In this document: positions 51,021-58,851 of the stretch, piece by piece
How positions within the stretch are numbered: the stretch's first letter is position 1
How the letters are laid out: every line of letters begins with the position of its first letter
Origin: Streptomyces sp. NBC_01304
Lineage (GTDB): Bacteria; Actinomycetota; Actinomycetes; Streptomycetales; Streptomycetaceae
Reading direction: 5' to 3'
NCBI RefSeq assembly: GCF_035975855.1
Contig: NZ_CP109055.1
Location: 1,860,001-1,924,000, forward strand
Length of the DNA stretch: 64,000 nt
Position numbers and translations under genes: made by a program
Notes under the pieces: generated by a model
What the model saw: only the letters and a program-made list of their open reading frames with translations
Databases searched by the model: none
Told to the model about the DNA's origin: nothing

Positions 51021-52037
51021 ATGGCCGACATCACCCGCCGCTTCGGCTGGCGCCATCTGCGCTCGGCGCCCACCGCCCACATCCGCCACCACCGGCGCGG
51101 CACGCTCGTGCACGACGGGCCCGGACTGAGCTTCTGGTTCCGCTCGTTGACCGCCGCGCTGTCCGAAGTGCCGGTGAACGACCGGGAGTTGGCGATGGCC
51201 TTCCACGCGCGGACGTCCGACTTCCAGGACGTGAGCGTGCAGGCGACGGTGACGTACCGGATCAGCGAGCCGGCGACCGCGGCCGAGCGCCTCGACTTCT
51301 CCATCGACCCGGACACCGGCGTCTGGCGCGGCGCCCCGCTGGAGCAGCTGGCCACGCTGCTCACCGAGACCGCGCAGCAGCACGCCCTCGACGTGCTGGC
51401 CCGCACTCCGCTGTCCGCGGCCCTGGTCGACGGTGTCGCGGCGGTCCGGGCCCGCATCGCCGACGGCCTCGCCGCCGAGCCCCGGCTGCCCGGCACGGGC
51501 ATCGAGGTGGTCGCCGCCCGGGTCGTCGCCATCCGCCCCGAACCCGAGGTCGAGCGGGCGCTGCGCACCCCGGCGCGCGAGGAGATCCAGCAGGAGGCCG
51601 ACCGGGCGACGTACGAGCGGCGGGCGGTGGCGGTGGAGCGGGAGCGCGCCATCGCCGAGAACGAGCTGGCCAGCAAGATCGAACTCGCCCGTCGTGAGGA
51701 GCAGTTGGTCGACCAGCGCGGCACCAACGCCCGTCGCGAGGCCGAGGAGAACGCGGCCGCGGACGGCGTACGCGCCGAGGCCGAGGCCGCCCGCAAGGTG
51801 CGCCTCGCCAAGGCGGAGGCCGAAGCGGCCCGCGAGCTCGGCGAGGCGCGGGCGACGGCCAAGTCGGCCTGGCTGCGGGCCCACGCGGAGATCCCGGCGG
51901 CGACCCTCAACGCGCTGACCGCGACCCGGTTCGCCGAGAATCTGCCCCGCATCGACAGCCTCACCCTCTCCCCCGACGTGCTGACCGGGCTCCTCGCCAA
52001 GCTGGGCCGCCCGGCCGCCGAGGGCGACGCCTCGTGA
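51021..52037 (+). CDS. SPFH/band 7 domain protein without membrane anchor
   Basis: A 338-residue protein from ATG 51021 (GAGGGG upstream). The band-7 fold covers about 20-200: GTLVHDGPGLSFWFRSLTAA, DVSVQATVTYRISEP and ALRTPAREEIQQEADRATYE. A long coiled coil (about 190-290, AENELASKIELARREEQLVD and EAARKVRLAKAEAEAARELG) mediates assembly. Flotillin-like proteins organise membrane domains, but no transmembrane helix or N-terminal signal is seen. Its stop overlaps the next start in a GTGA (52034-52037), coupling it to the NAD-kinase-like gene. Confidence 0.85.
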   Translation: MADITRRFGWRHLRSAPTAHIRHHRRGTLVHDGPGLSFWFRSLTAALSEVPVNDRELAMAFHARTSDFQDVSVQATVTYRISEPATAAERLDFSIDPDTGVWRGAPLEQLATLLTETAQQHALDVLARTPLSAALVDGVAAVRARIADGLAAEPRLPGTGIEVVAARVVAIRPEPEVERALRTPAREEIQQEADRATYERRAVAVERERAIAENELASKIELARREEQLVDQRGTNARREAEENAAADGVRAEAEAARKVRLAKAEAEAARELGEARATAKSAWLRAHAEIPAATLNALTATRFAENLPRIDSLTLSPDVLTGLLAKLGRPAAEGDAS

Positions 52038-53038
52038 GCCTCGCGCCGCGGGCCGTGCTCGTCCATCGCACCACGGAGTACGAGGAGTTGCTCGCCCGGC
52101 ACGGCACACACGGTCAGGCCGCGTTCTTCCTCTCCTCGCGCGGGCGGTCCATCGAGGAGGTCGTCGAGCGCCATCAGCGCACCCGGCGGGCGCTCGCCGA
52201 GGTGGCGGCCGCGGTGCCACTGCAGTGGCGGCAGACGCGGGTGGAGCGGGCGGACCTGGACCGGTTCCTGTTCGGGCCCGAGGACGTGGTGGTCGTGGTC
52301 GGGCAGGACGGGCTCGTGGCCAACGCGGCGAAGTATCTGTCCGGCCAGCCGGTGATCGGCATCGACACCGACCCCGGCCGCAATCCGGGCGTGCTCGTGC
52401 GCCACCGGGCCGCGGACGCCGCGAAGTTGCTGCCGGCCGCGCTCGGGGCGCGGTCCGCCGTCGACGAGCTCACCATGGTGGAGGCCGTCGCCGACGACAC
52501 CCAGCGGCTGCTCGCACTCAACGAGATCTACTTCGGGCCGCCGAGCCACCAGACCGCCCGTTACCGGCTCGGGACGGGCGACGTGGGGTTCGGGGCGGGC
52601 AACGAGGGGTTCGGGACTGGCGGGGTGGGGTTCGGGGCGGGCGACAAGGGCTTCGGGACGGGCGGCGAGGGCTTCGAGGCGGGCGGCGGGGACGAGGCTC
52701 CGGAGGTGCAGGCCTCCTCCGGGGTGCTGGTCGGCACGGGGACGGGGGCCACGGGGTGGCTGCGGTCCGTGTGGCAGCAGTGCGGGTCGGGCCTGGAGCT
52801 GCCGGGGCCGACGCAGGCGCGGCTGATCTGGTTCGTACGGGAGGCCTGGCCGTCGCCCGCCACCGGGACCTCACGGGTGGCGGGACTGCTCGGCCGGGGC
52901 GAGGGGCTGCGGCTGACCATCGAGTCGGACCGGCTGATCGTCTTCGGCGACGGGATGGAGACGGACGCCCTGGAGCTCGCCTGGGGGCAGACCGTGCGGC
53001 TCGGAGTGGCGGAGACGGCGCTGCGGTTGCTGGTGTGA
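52034..53038 (+). CDS. NAD kinase-like protein with heptapeptide insertion
   Basis: A 334-residue protein related to ATP-NAD kinases, closest in pattern to the NADK2-type branch. The GGDG motif appears as GQDG (90-93, VVVVVGQDGLVANAAKYL), followed by LNEIYFGPPSHQTARY (the NE motif) and SGVLVGTGTGATGWLRSVW, which aligns with the TPTGSTAY loop. The Gly-to-Gln change at the phosphate-binding loop makes normal NADK activity uncertain. Residues 183-217 are five xxGFGxG heptapeptides, an insertion encoded by a 21-bp tandem repeat between the two core motifs. The start GTG 52034 overlaps the SPFH stop. Confidence 0.78.
   Translation: MSLAPRAVLVHRTTEYEELLARHGTHGQAAFFLSSRGRSIEEVVERHQRTRRALAEVAAAVPLQWRQTRVERADLDRFLFGPEDVVVVVGQDGLVANAAKYLSGQPVIGIDTDPGRNPGVLVRHRAADAAKLLPAALGARSAVDELTMVEAVADDTQRLLALNEIYFGPPSHQTARYRLGTGDVGFGAGNEGFGTGGVGFGAGDKGFGTGGEGFEAGGGDEAPEVQASSGVLVGTGTGATGWLRSVWQQCGSGLELPGPTQARLIWFVREAWPSPATGTSRVAGLLGRGEGLRLTIESDRLIVFGDGMETDALELAWGQTVRLGVAETALRLLV
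52580..52684 (+). repeat. 21-bp tandem repeat inside the NAD-kinase-like gene (five copies)
   Basis: Five in-frame 21-bp units (52580-52600, 52601-52621, 52622-52642, 52643-52663, 52664-52684), each encoding seven residues of the xxGFGxG type. Confidence 0.9.
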
Positions 53039-53216
53039 GCCGGTCCGTCGGCTGCCGACGTGCCGGTGCGACTGCCTGCCGACATGACCTCGTACGGGAA
53101 CCGGCAGGACCAAAGTCCCGCTATCAGCAGGGCACTAAGCCCCCAACTCCCCGGATAGGTCATTAATTGACCTTCTCTATACGAAACGGAGAAAGGTGTC
53201 TTTCTAGCCTGAAGGG

Positions 53217-54344
53217 ATGACCCACTCCTTCCCCGGCAACGACCGTCGGCGCCCGCAGGGCCGACGCAGGCGGCCGCACACCCGCCGCCGCCTTCTCGTG
53301 GTGGCGGCATCCATAGTGGCGCTCGGCCTGGTCGCCTGGCCCGTGCTGAACCATTTCGATGTGTTCTCCGACAACGGCGACCCGATGACCTTCGGGTCGA
53401 ACGAGGCGGGCAGCGGGGACGGGAACGGCGGGGTGCAGACCGCCGGCAACGGCAAGACCCTGATGCCCACCGGTCCCGCCGCCGACGTCCGCGTCGCCGC
53501 CACCGTGCAGGACGGCACCAAGATCGGCGAGGTCACCTTCACCGGGAAGAAGTCCGGCTTCACCGGCAAGGTGTGGCTGTGGGCGCCCAAGGAGTACACC
53601 GACCCCAAGTACGCCAAGAGCGGCTTCCCCGTGCTGATCGCGCTGCCGGGCGGCGCGGGCTATCCGACCAACTACTGGATGGGCACCGACCTCAAGCTGG
53701 AGGAGTCCATCGACAAGTGGGCGGACCAGGGCAAGTCGCTGCCGTTCATCGTGGCCATGCCGGTGCTCAACCCGGAGAACCACGACAAGGACCCGAAGGA
53801 CCCCGAGCTGGGCACCTACTGGGACGGCAGTGACATTCCCGGCCAGCCCAAGATGGGCACCTGGCTCGCCAAGGACGTGCCGGACCTGGTCAAGCAGAAC
53901 TTCCGCACCATCAACTCCCGTGACGGCTGGGCCTTCATGGGCTCCTCCACCGGCGCCTTCGCGGGCCTGAAGACCGTCCTGCAGCACCCGGACAAGTTCA
54001 AGGCGGTCATCGCCTCGGGTCCTGACGTGGTGCCGGACTCGCGGCTGTGGGCGGGGCACCAGAAGGAGCAGGACGCCAACAACCCGATGAAGCTGGCCAA
54101 GCAGCTGATCGCCGACAAGGGCCCGGACGTGTACGTCGCCTTCCAGGCCGGCACGGGCACCAGCGACGCGGGCGGCCTGGCCCACGCCAAGCAGTTCATC
54201 GCGGCGTACGGCGACAAGGCCCCGGTGCACACGATGCTCAACACCATCCCGGGCGGCGGCCACAACGCGGCCACCTACGTGCCGAACATGCCGCCCGCGA
54301 TCGAGTGGATCAGCAAGCAGATGCAGGGGCCGACGCCGTCGTAG
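53217..54344 (+). CDS. Secreted alpha/beta-hydrolase, esterase/Ag85-like family
   Basis: A 375-residue protein. An Arg-rich N-terminus (GRRRRPHTRRR) and a helix (LLVVAASIVALGLVAWPVL) form a signal anchor or signal peptide, then an Asn/Gly-rich linker. The hydrolase domain (about 85-370) has FTGKVWLWAPKEYTD, PVLIALPGGAGYPTNYWMG, the nucleophile elbow AFMGSSTGAFAG with Ser in GSSTG, and the His in IPGGGHNAATY. This is the esterase-D/antigen-85-like family. The protein likely acts outside the membrane on an ester; substrate unknown. GAAGGG directly abuts the ATG, too close for a normal ribosome-binding site; a TAGCCT 6 nt upstream would fit leaderless transcription. Confidence 0.86.
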   Translation: MTHSFPGNDRRRPQGRRRRPHTRRRLLVVAASIVALGLVAWPVLNHFDVFSDNGDPMTFGSNEAGSGDGNGGVQTAGNGKTLMPTGPAADVRVAATVQDGTKIGEVTFTGKKSGFTGKVWLWAPKEYTDPKYAKSGFPVLIALPGGAGYPTNYWMGTDLKLEESIDKWADQGKSLPFIVAMPVLNPENHDKDPKDPELGTYWDGSDIPGQPKMGTWLAKDVPDLVKQNFRTINSRDGWAFMGSSTGAFAGLKTVLQHPDKFKAVIASGPDVVPDSRLWAGHQKEQDANNPMKLAKQLIADKGPDVYVAFQAGTGTSDAGGLAHAKQFIAAYGDKAPVHTMLNTIPGGGHNAATYVPNMPPAIEWISKQMQGPTPS

Positions 54345-54348
54345 GGCG

Positions 54349-55461
54349 CTAGAACAGCCGGGCGCGCATGTGCTGCGTGAGGTTCTCGAGGATCTCGCGC
54401 AGCCAAGGGCTGCGGATGGCCGGCAAGCGGACCAGGGTGTGCTCGAACGTCCCCGAGTCGGCGCAGAACAGTTGGCTGGCGCGCGGCGCGGGCGGGTCGT
54501 CGCGGAGGACGTCGCCGGGCAGGTGGCCCGAGGCGGGCTCGGGCAAGTGCTGCTCGGGGAAGGCCAGCCCCAGCCATACCCCGAAGGGCAGCGGCACCAG
54601 GTAGGCGGAGGCGGCCGAGCGGGCCGGGACCCAGGGCCTGCCCGTATGCGGATGGACCGGCACCAGCAGGATGTCCACGCTCATGTCGGAATCGGGCCAC
54701 CCCGGTCCGGCCAGGAGCGCGGGCCGCGTCGGCAGTCGATCGGGCAGCAATGCGTCGAGAGCACGCTGGAACACCTCCCCGACCAGGCCGTTCGGGACGG
54801 TCACCCGGCGACCCTCGGAAGCTGCCAGCAGGTGAGCGAGCGCCCGGCCGGCCGCCGCCTCCCACAGCGGGCTCCACTTCCAGCAGCGGTCCGACCCCAG
54901 CCGCGAACCACCCCACGAGTTGGTTATCGGCTCGAACGGGGGCGTGCGTTTCCCCTCCGCCATCAGCTCTGCCCAGGACATCGCCGCATCGTCGGCCGTG
55001 TCCACGGGGCGCTGGTGCACGGCGTCCGGGGCGAGCCACACCGCCTGCCACAGCGAACAGTCGTCGATCCTGGTCGCCACGGGCAAACCACACGCCGCGC
55101 AGGCCATGTTGGGGCCGTCGCCCCCGTCCATGCCGCAGCAGGCGCCGCCGCGTCTGTCCGGGATCAGCACGGTGTTACGGGTGTCTCCGGGTGCCGTGAC
55201 GATCGCGCCGGGCGCGCCGTCGGACAGGCCCCAGACCGGTGCGTAGATGCCGCGGGACTCCGCCTCGTCCGGATCGAGCTCCGCCCACCTGCGCCACGGC
55301 GGCCCCCAGGGCTCCGGCTCCACGGCGAACGTGCCCGGCTCCATCAGCACCGGGAGCTGCAGCCCGTTCCCGAACTTCTGGTGGGCATGGACCGGCAGGG
55401 CGACTTCGGACAAGGCGGCGGTCAGCTCGGTGCCGCACCCCGCGCACGTGAAAACGAACAA
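54349..55461 (-). CDS. Hypothetical protein with two CxxC motifs
   Basis: A 370-residue soluble protein from TTG 55461 (GGAGGG upstream). It begins with FVFTCAGCGTELTAALSEVA, a zinc-ribbon-like CxxC, and has CCGMDGGDGPNMACAACGLP farther on. The rest (VHAHQKFGNGLQLPVLMEPG, PVHPHTGRPWVPARSAASAY, FGVWLGLAFPEQHLPEPA) looks like a globular protein conserved in streptomycetes. I do not recognise its family. It converges on the esterase gene, whose stop is 4 bp away. Confidence 0.8.
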   Translation of the reverse strand: MFVFTCAGCGTELTAALSEVALPVHAHQKFGNGLQLPVLMEPGTFAVEPEPWGPPWRRWAELDPDEAESRGIYAPVWGLSDGAPGAIVTAPGDTRNTVLIPDRRGGACCGMDGGDGPNMACAACGLPVATRIDDCSLWQAVWLAPDAVHQRPVDTADDAAMSWAELMAEGKRTPPFEPITNSWGGSRLGSDRCWKWSPLWEAAAGRALAHLLAASEGRRVTVPNGLVGEVFQRALDALLPDRLPTRPALLAGPGWPDSDMSVDILLVPVHPHTGRPWVPARSAASAYLVPLPFGVWLGLAFPEQHLPEPASGHLPGDVLRDDPPAPRASQLFCADSGTFEHTLVRLPAIRSPWLREILENLTQHMRARLF

Positions 55462-55543
55462 CTGCCCTCCGTAGCGGAAACAGAGGCATCGTCGCAGCGC
55501 ACTGATGATCGGCCAACGGGTTTTCCGTCACCCCGGTCTTCCG

Positions 55544-56467
55544 TCACCCCGGCACCCCCGTCCGCGGATCCCCCAGCGCCACCTCCCGGGCCACCGCACG
55601 CGCCGCCCCGGCAAATGCCTCCACCGCGCCCGCGCCGTTCTCCGCGCGCCAGACCAGGCCGTACCCGACCGGCTCCGCGTCGACGAGGGGGAGGTAGGCG
55701 ACGCCCGGGCGGGCGTAGTACGTCGCCGTGTGGGCGGGGGCGAGCAGGGCGCCCTTGCCGGCCGCCACCAGCATCAGCGCCTCCTGCATCTGGGTCACCG
55801 CGGGGCCGCGCGCGATCGGGCGGCCGCTCGGGGTGTGCGTGGGTACGCGCTCCTTGAGCCAGTAGTCCGGGAGTTCGCCCTCGATGGTGAGCAGGGGGAC
55901 GTCCGCGAGGTCCTCCAGCGACACCGAGTCCCGGGTGGCGAGCGGGTGCGTCGAGGACACCGTGAGGACGCGCTCCTCGGTGAGCAGTGTCGGGCCGCCG
56001 CCCAGGTCGTGCTCGCGTACCGGGAACTCCTGGAGCTGGACGTCGAAGTCACCGCTGCGCAGCTGCCCGTACGGATCGGAGAGCGGCACCTCGCAGATCT
56101 CCACGGTGAGTCCGGGGTGGCTGACCCGAAGGGTCTCCGCCGCCTTCAGCGCGATCTCGCCGGTCAGCGGGTTGGCGAACCCGACGTGCAGGACCACGTC
56201 GATGCCGCGGGCGGTGGCGACGGCGCGGGCCAGGGCCGCCTCCATCGCGCGGTGGTGCGGTTCGAGGTCCGCATGCAGCTGCCGCCCCAGCGGGGTGAGC
56301 GCGACGCGGCGGCTGGTGCGGACGAACAGCGGGGCCCCGACGCGCCGTTCGAGGCGTGCCACCAGCTGGCTCACCCGGGCCTTGGAGAGCCGCATCCGGT
56401 CGGCGGTGCGGCCGAAGTGCAGCTCCTCGGCGAGCAGCAGAAAGCATTCGATCTCGTCGCGTTCCAT
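55544..56467 (-). CDS. LysR family transcriptional regulator
   Basis: A 307-residue regulator. The N-terminal winged helix is ERDEIECFLLLAEELHFGRT and RMRLSKARVSQLVARLERRV; the ligand-binding domain follows from about 90 (VLHVGFANPLTGEIALKAAE). ATG 56467 has GGGGGA upstream. It is divergent from the MFS/PNPOx-like pair with a 205-bp gap, the classic arrangement for control of the neighbouring transporter, so it probably regulates that operon in response to a small-molecule inducer. Confidence 0.92.
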   Translation of the reverse strand: MERDEIECFLLLAEELHFGRTADRMRLSKARVSQLVARLERRVGAPLFVRTSRRVALTPLGRQLHADLEPHHRAMEAALARAVATARGIDVVLHVGFANPLTGEIALKAAETLRVSHPGLTVEICEVPLSDPYGQLRSGDFDVQLQEFPVREHDLGGGPTLLTEERVLTVSSTHPLATRDSVSLEDLADVPLLTIEGELPDYWLKERVPTHTPSGRPIARGPAVTQMQEALMLVAAGKGALLAPAHTATYYARPGVAYLPLVDAEPVGYGLVWRAENGAGAVEAFAGAARAVAREVALGDPRTGVPG

Positions 56468-56672
56468 CAATTCCCCCAGGTGAACCGGATCGGTAAGCCT
56501 GGCTGAACGAACGTCGAGATCTTCGCCGTTGTTCCGGCCCAGGCCTCTGGCGGAGGGTGAGTGAGCCGCCGATGAACGCCCCGTCGACGTCGCGGCGGAG
56601 CCGCGGAGCCGTTGGTTCCGCGCTCCTCCCGCGCTCCTCCATCACCTTTCATCACCCTGGAGTTGAACCGTT

Positions 56673-58139
56673 ATGAGTGCACAGAAAGCCTCAGCCGCCC
56701 CACTGAGCGCCCGGGACTGGGGCGTGCTGCTCGTCCTGTGCGGCGCGATCTTCCTCGAGGGCATCGATGTGGCCATGCTCAATGTGGCGCTGCCCGCCAT
56801 CCGTGCCGATCTCGGACTGTCCACCGGCTCGTTGCAGTGGGTCATGAGCGCGTACGTCCTCGGGTACGGCGGCTTCATGCTGGTGGGCGGGCGCGCCGCC
56901 GACCTCTTCGGGCGGCGCCGGATGTTCGTCCTGTGGCTCTCCGTCTTCCTGGTGTTCTCCGGGCTCGGCGGATTCGCCACGGAGGGCTGGATGCTGGTCA
57001 CGGCCCGCTTCGTCACCGGTGTCGCGGCGGCCTTCATGACCCCGGCCGGCCTTTCCATCATCACCACCGGGTTCGAGGAGGGGCCGCGGCGCAACAGGGC
57101 GCTGCTCATCTACTCCGGCACCGGGGCGGGCGGCTTCTCGATCGGCCTGGTCGTGGGCGGTCTGCTCACCTCGGCCGGCTGGCGCTGGGTGTTCTTCGCA
57201 CCGGTCGTCCTCTCCGCCCTGATCCTGCTCGCCGCGCTCGCCTTCGTCCCCAAGTCGCCGCGCCCCGACCGCGCCGGGCAGAGCCTCGACCTGGCCGGCG
57301 GCCTCGCCATCACCGCGGCGATCCTGCTCCTGGTCCTCGGCGTCGAGCGCGCCAGCCACACCTCGCTCGTCTGGACCGTCACGACACTCGGAGCGGGGCT
57401 CGCCGCGCTCGCCGCGTTCATCGCCGTCGAGCGTCGCTCCGCCGCACCCCTGGTCCGGCTCGGCATCTTCCGCAGCGGCGCCCTGGTGCGGGCGAACGCG
57501 GCCGGGCTGCTCTTCGCGGCAGGCTTCTTCGGCTTCCAGTTCCTGGTCGTCCTCTATCTCCAGGAGCTGCGCGGCTGGTCCACCCTGCAGACCAGCTTCG
57601 CGATGATCGTCATCGGCATCGACGCGATCCTGTCGCCGGTCCTCGTCCCGAAGCTGGTCGACCGCTTCGGCAACGCCAGGCTGATCCTCGCCGGACTGCT
57701 CGTCACTTCCCTCTCGTACGCCCTCTTCCTGCGAGTCGGCGCCGACTGGACCTATCTGGCCATGCTCCCGAGCCTGCTCCTGCTCGGCATCGCGTTCGCG
57801 CTGACCTACGGCCCGCTCACCATCGTGGCCACCGAGGGCGTCAAGGAGGAGGAGCAGGGGCTGGCCGGCGGGCTGCTCTACACCTCGTTCCAGTTCGGCG
57901 CGGCACTCGGCCTCTCGGGGGCCGCGACCGTGAACGTCTGGGCCACCACGTCGAGTTCACCCGCCGCTCTGCTCGACGGCTACCGCGCGGCGCTCTGGGT
58001 GCCGCTCGCCGCCGCCCTGCTCGCGGTGCTCATCGCCGGCTTCGGAGTACGCACCCGCCGGTCCGCCGACGGCCGGGTGATCGGCAAGGGCGAGCCGTCC
58101 GCCGACGAGCGTACGGCCGAACTCCCCGCCGCCCACTGA
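56673..58139 (+). CDS. MFS drug-efflux transporter, DHA2/EmrB-QacA family (14 TM)
   Basis: A 488-residue membrane protein with fourteen helices. Key segments: IFLEGIDVAMLNVALPAIRA (DHA2 motif), WVMSAYVLGYGGFMLVGGRA with AADLFGRRRMF motif A, and PAGLSIITTGFEE. It exports hydrophobic or cationic compounds with a proton gradient. It diverges from the LysR gene and is followed 31 bp later by a PNPOx-like gene in the same operon. Substrate unknown. Confidence 0.93.
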   Translation: MSAQKASAAPLSARDWGVLLVLCGAIFLEGIDVAMLNVALPAIRADLGLSTGSLQWVMSAYVLGYGGFMLVGGRAADLFGRRRMFVLWLSVFLVFSGLGGFATEGWMLVTARFVTGVAAAFMTPAGLSIITTGFEEGPRRNRALLIYSGTGAGGFSIGLVVGGLLTSAGWRWVFFAPVVLSALILLAALAFVPKSPRPDRAGQSLDLAGGLAITAAILLLVLGVERASHTSLVWTVTTLGAGLAALAAFIAVERRSAAPLVRLGIFRSGALVRANAAGLLFAAGFFGFQFLVVLYLQELRGWSTLQTSFAMIVIGIDAILSPVLVPKLVDRFGNARLILAGLLVTSLSYALFLRVGADWTYLAMLPSLLLLGIAFALTYGPLTIVATEGVKEEEQGLAGGLLYTSFQFGAALGLSGAATVNVWATTSSSPAALLDGYRAALWVPLAAALLAVLIAGFGVRTRRSADGRVIGKGEPSADERTAELPAAH

Positions 58140-58170
58140 CACGTTCCCCCAGCCCTAAGGAGCACGGCAC

Positions 58171-58659
58171 ATGCCCACCACCAAAGTCGACAGCTTCGCC
58201 GACCTCCAGGACACCTTCTTCAGCTACGTACGGGACATCAAGTACGCCACGATGATCACGGTCGACCGCAAGAACCGGCCCCGTGCCAGGGTCCTGCTGC
58301 CCGTCTGGGAGGTCGTCGACGGCCGCCCCGTCGGCTGGCTGGCGGCGTACAAGACGCCCGTGAAGGCGGCGCACCTGGCCAACAGCCCGCACACGACGTA
58401 CTCGTACTGGAACCCACGCCAGAACACCGTCCACGTCGACGCCCTCTCCGCCTGGGCCGAGGCCGAGAGCGACAAGAGGCACGCCTGGGACCTCTACGTC
58501 CGGGGCGGCCCGCCGGGTGTGGGCTACGACCCGGTGCACTACTGGCGGGGCGGCCCCGAGGACCCCGAGTACGAGGTGATCCGCATCGATCCCTGGCGGA
58601 TCCAGCTGGTCCGCGGCTCGGATCTGCGCTCCACGATCTGGCAGCCGGACGCGGCCTGA
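58171..58659 (+). CDS. Pyridoxamine 5'-phosphate oxidase-family (flavin reductase-like) protein
   Basis: A 162-residue split-barrel protein with KYATMITVDRKNRPRARVLL, VGWLAAYKTPVKAAHLANSP and EYEVIRIDPWRIQLVRGSDL. The fold binds FMN or F420, and the short length fits PNPOx-like general-stress proteins. ATG 58171 has AGGAG upstream. Co-transcribed with the efflux transporter, it may modify or detoxify the same compound. The true cofactor is not certain. Confidence 0.85.
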   Translation: MPTTKVDSFADLQDTFFSYVRDIKYATMITVDRKNRPRARVLLPVWEVVDGRPVGWLAAYKTPVKAAHLANSPHTTYSYWNPRQNTVHVDALSAWAEAESDKRHAWDLYVRGGPPGVGYDPVHYWRGGPEDPEYEVIRIDPWRIQLVRGSDLRSTIWQPDAA

Positions 58660-58680
58660 ACACTTTCCCAACTCCCGCAG

Positions 58681-58727
58681 ACAGCCCGGCGGTGCCGTTC
58701 TTCCACGGAGCGGCGCCGCCGGGCTGT
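58681..58727. terminator. Terminator after the MFS/PNPOx operon
   Basis: A stem of 16 bp with one G-U type pair (58681-58696 with 58712-58727), loop 15 nt, 21 bp past the stop. Confidence 0.75.
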
Positions 58728-58851
58728 TCGCTTTCCGTACCTCACCTGGTCATTGACGCGTCACCACCTCTTCCGTTCCACTGGCTCCTCTTGGAACACT
58801 CCGGGCGCAAGGTCCCCACAACCCAACACACTTCAAGAGGTCCCCACACTC

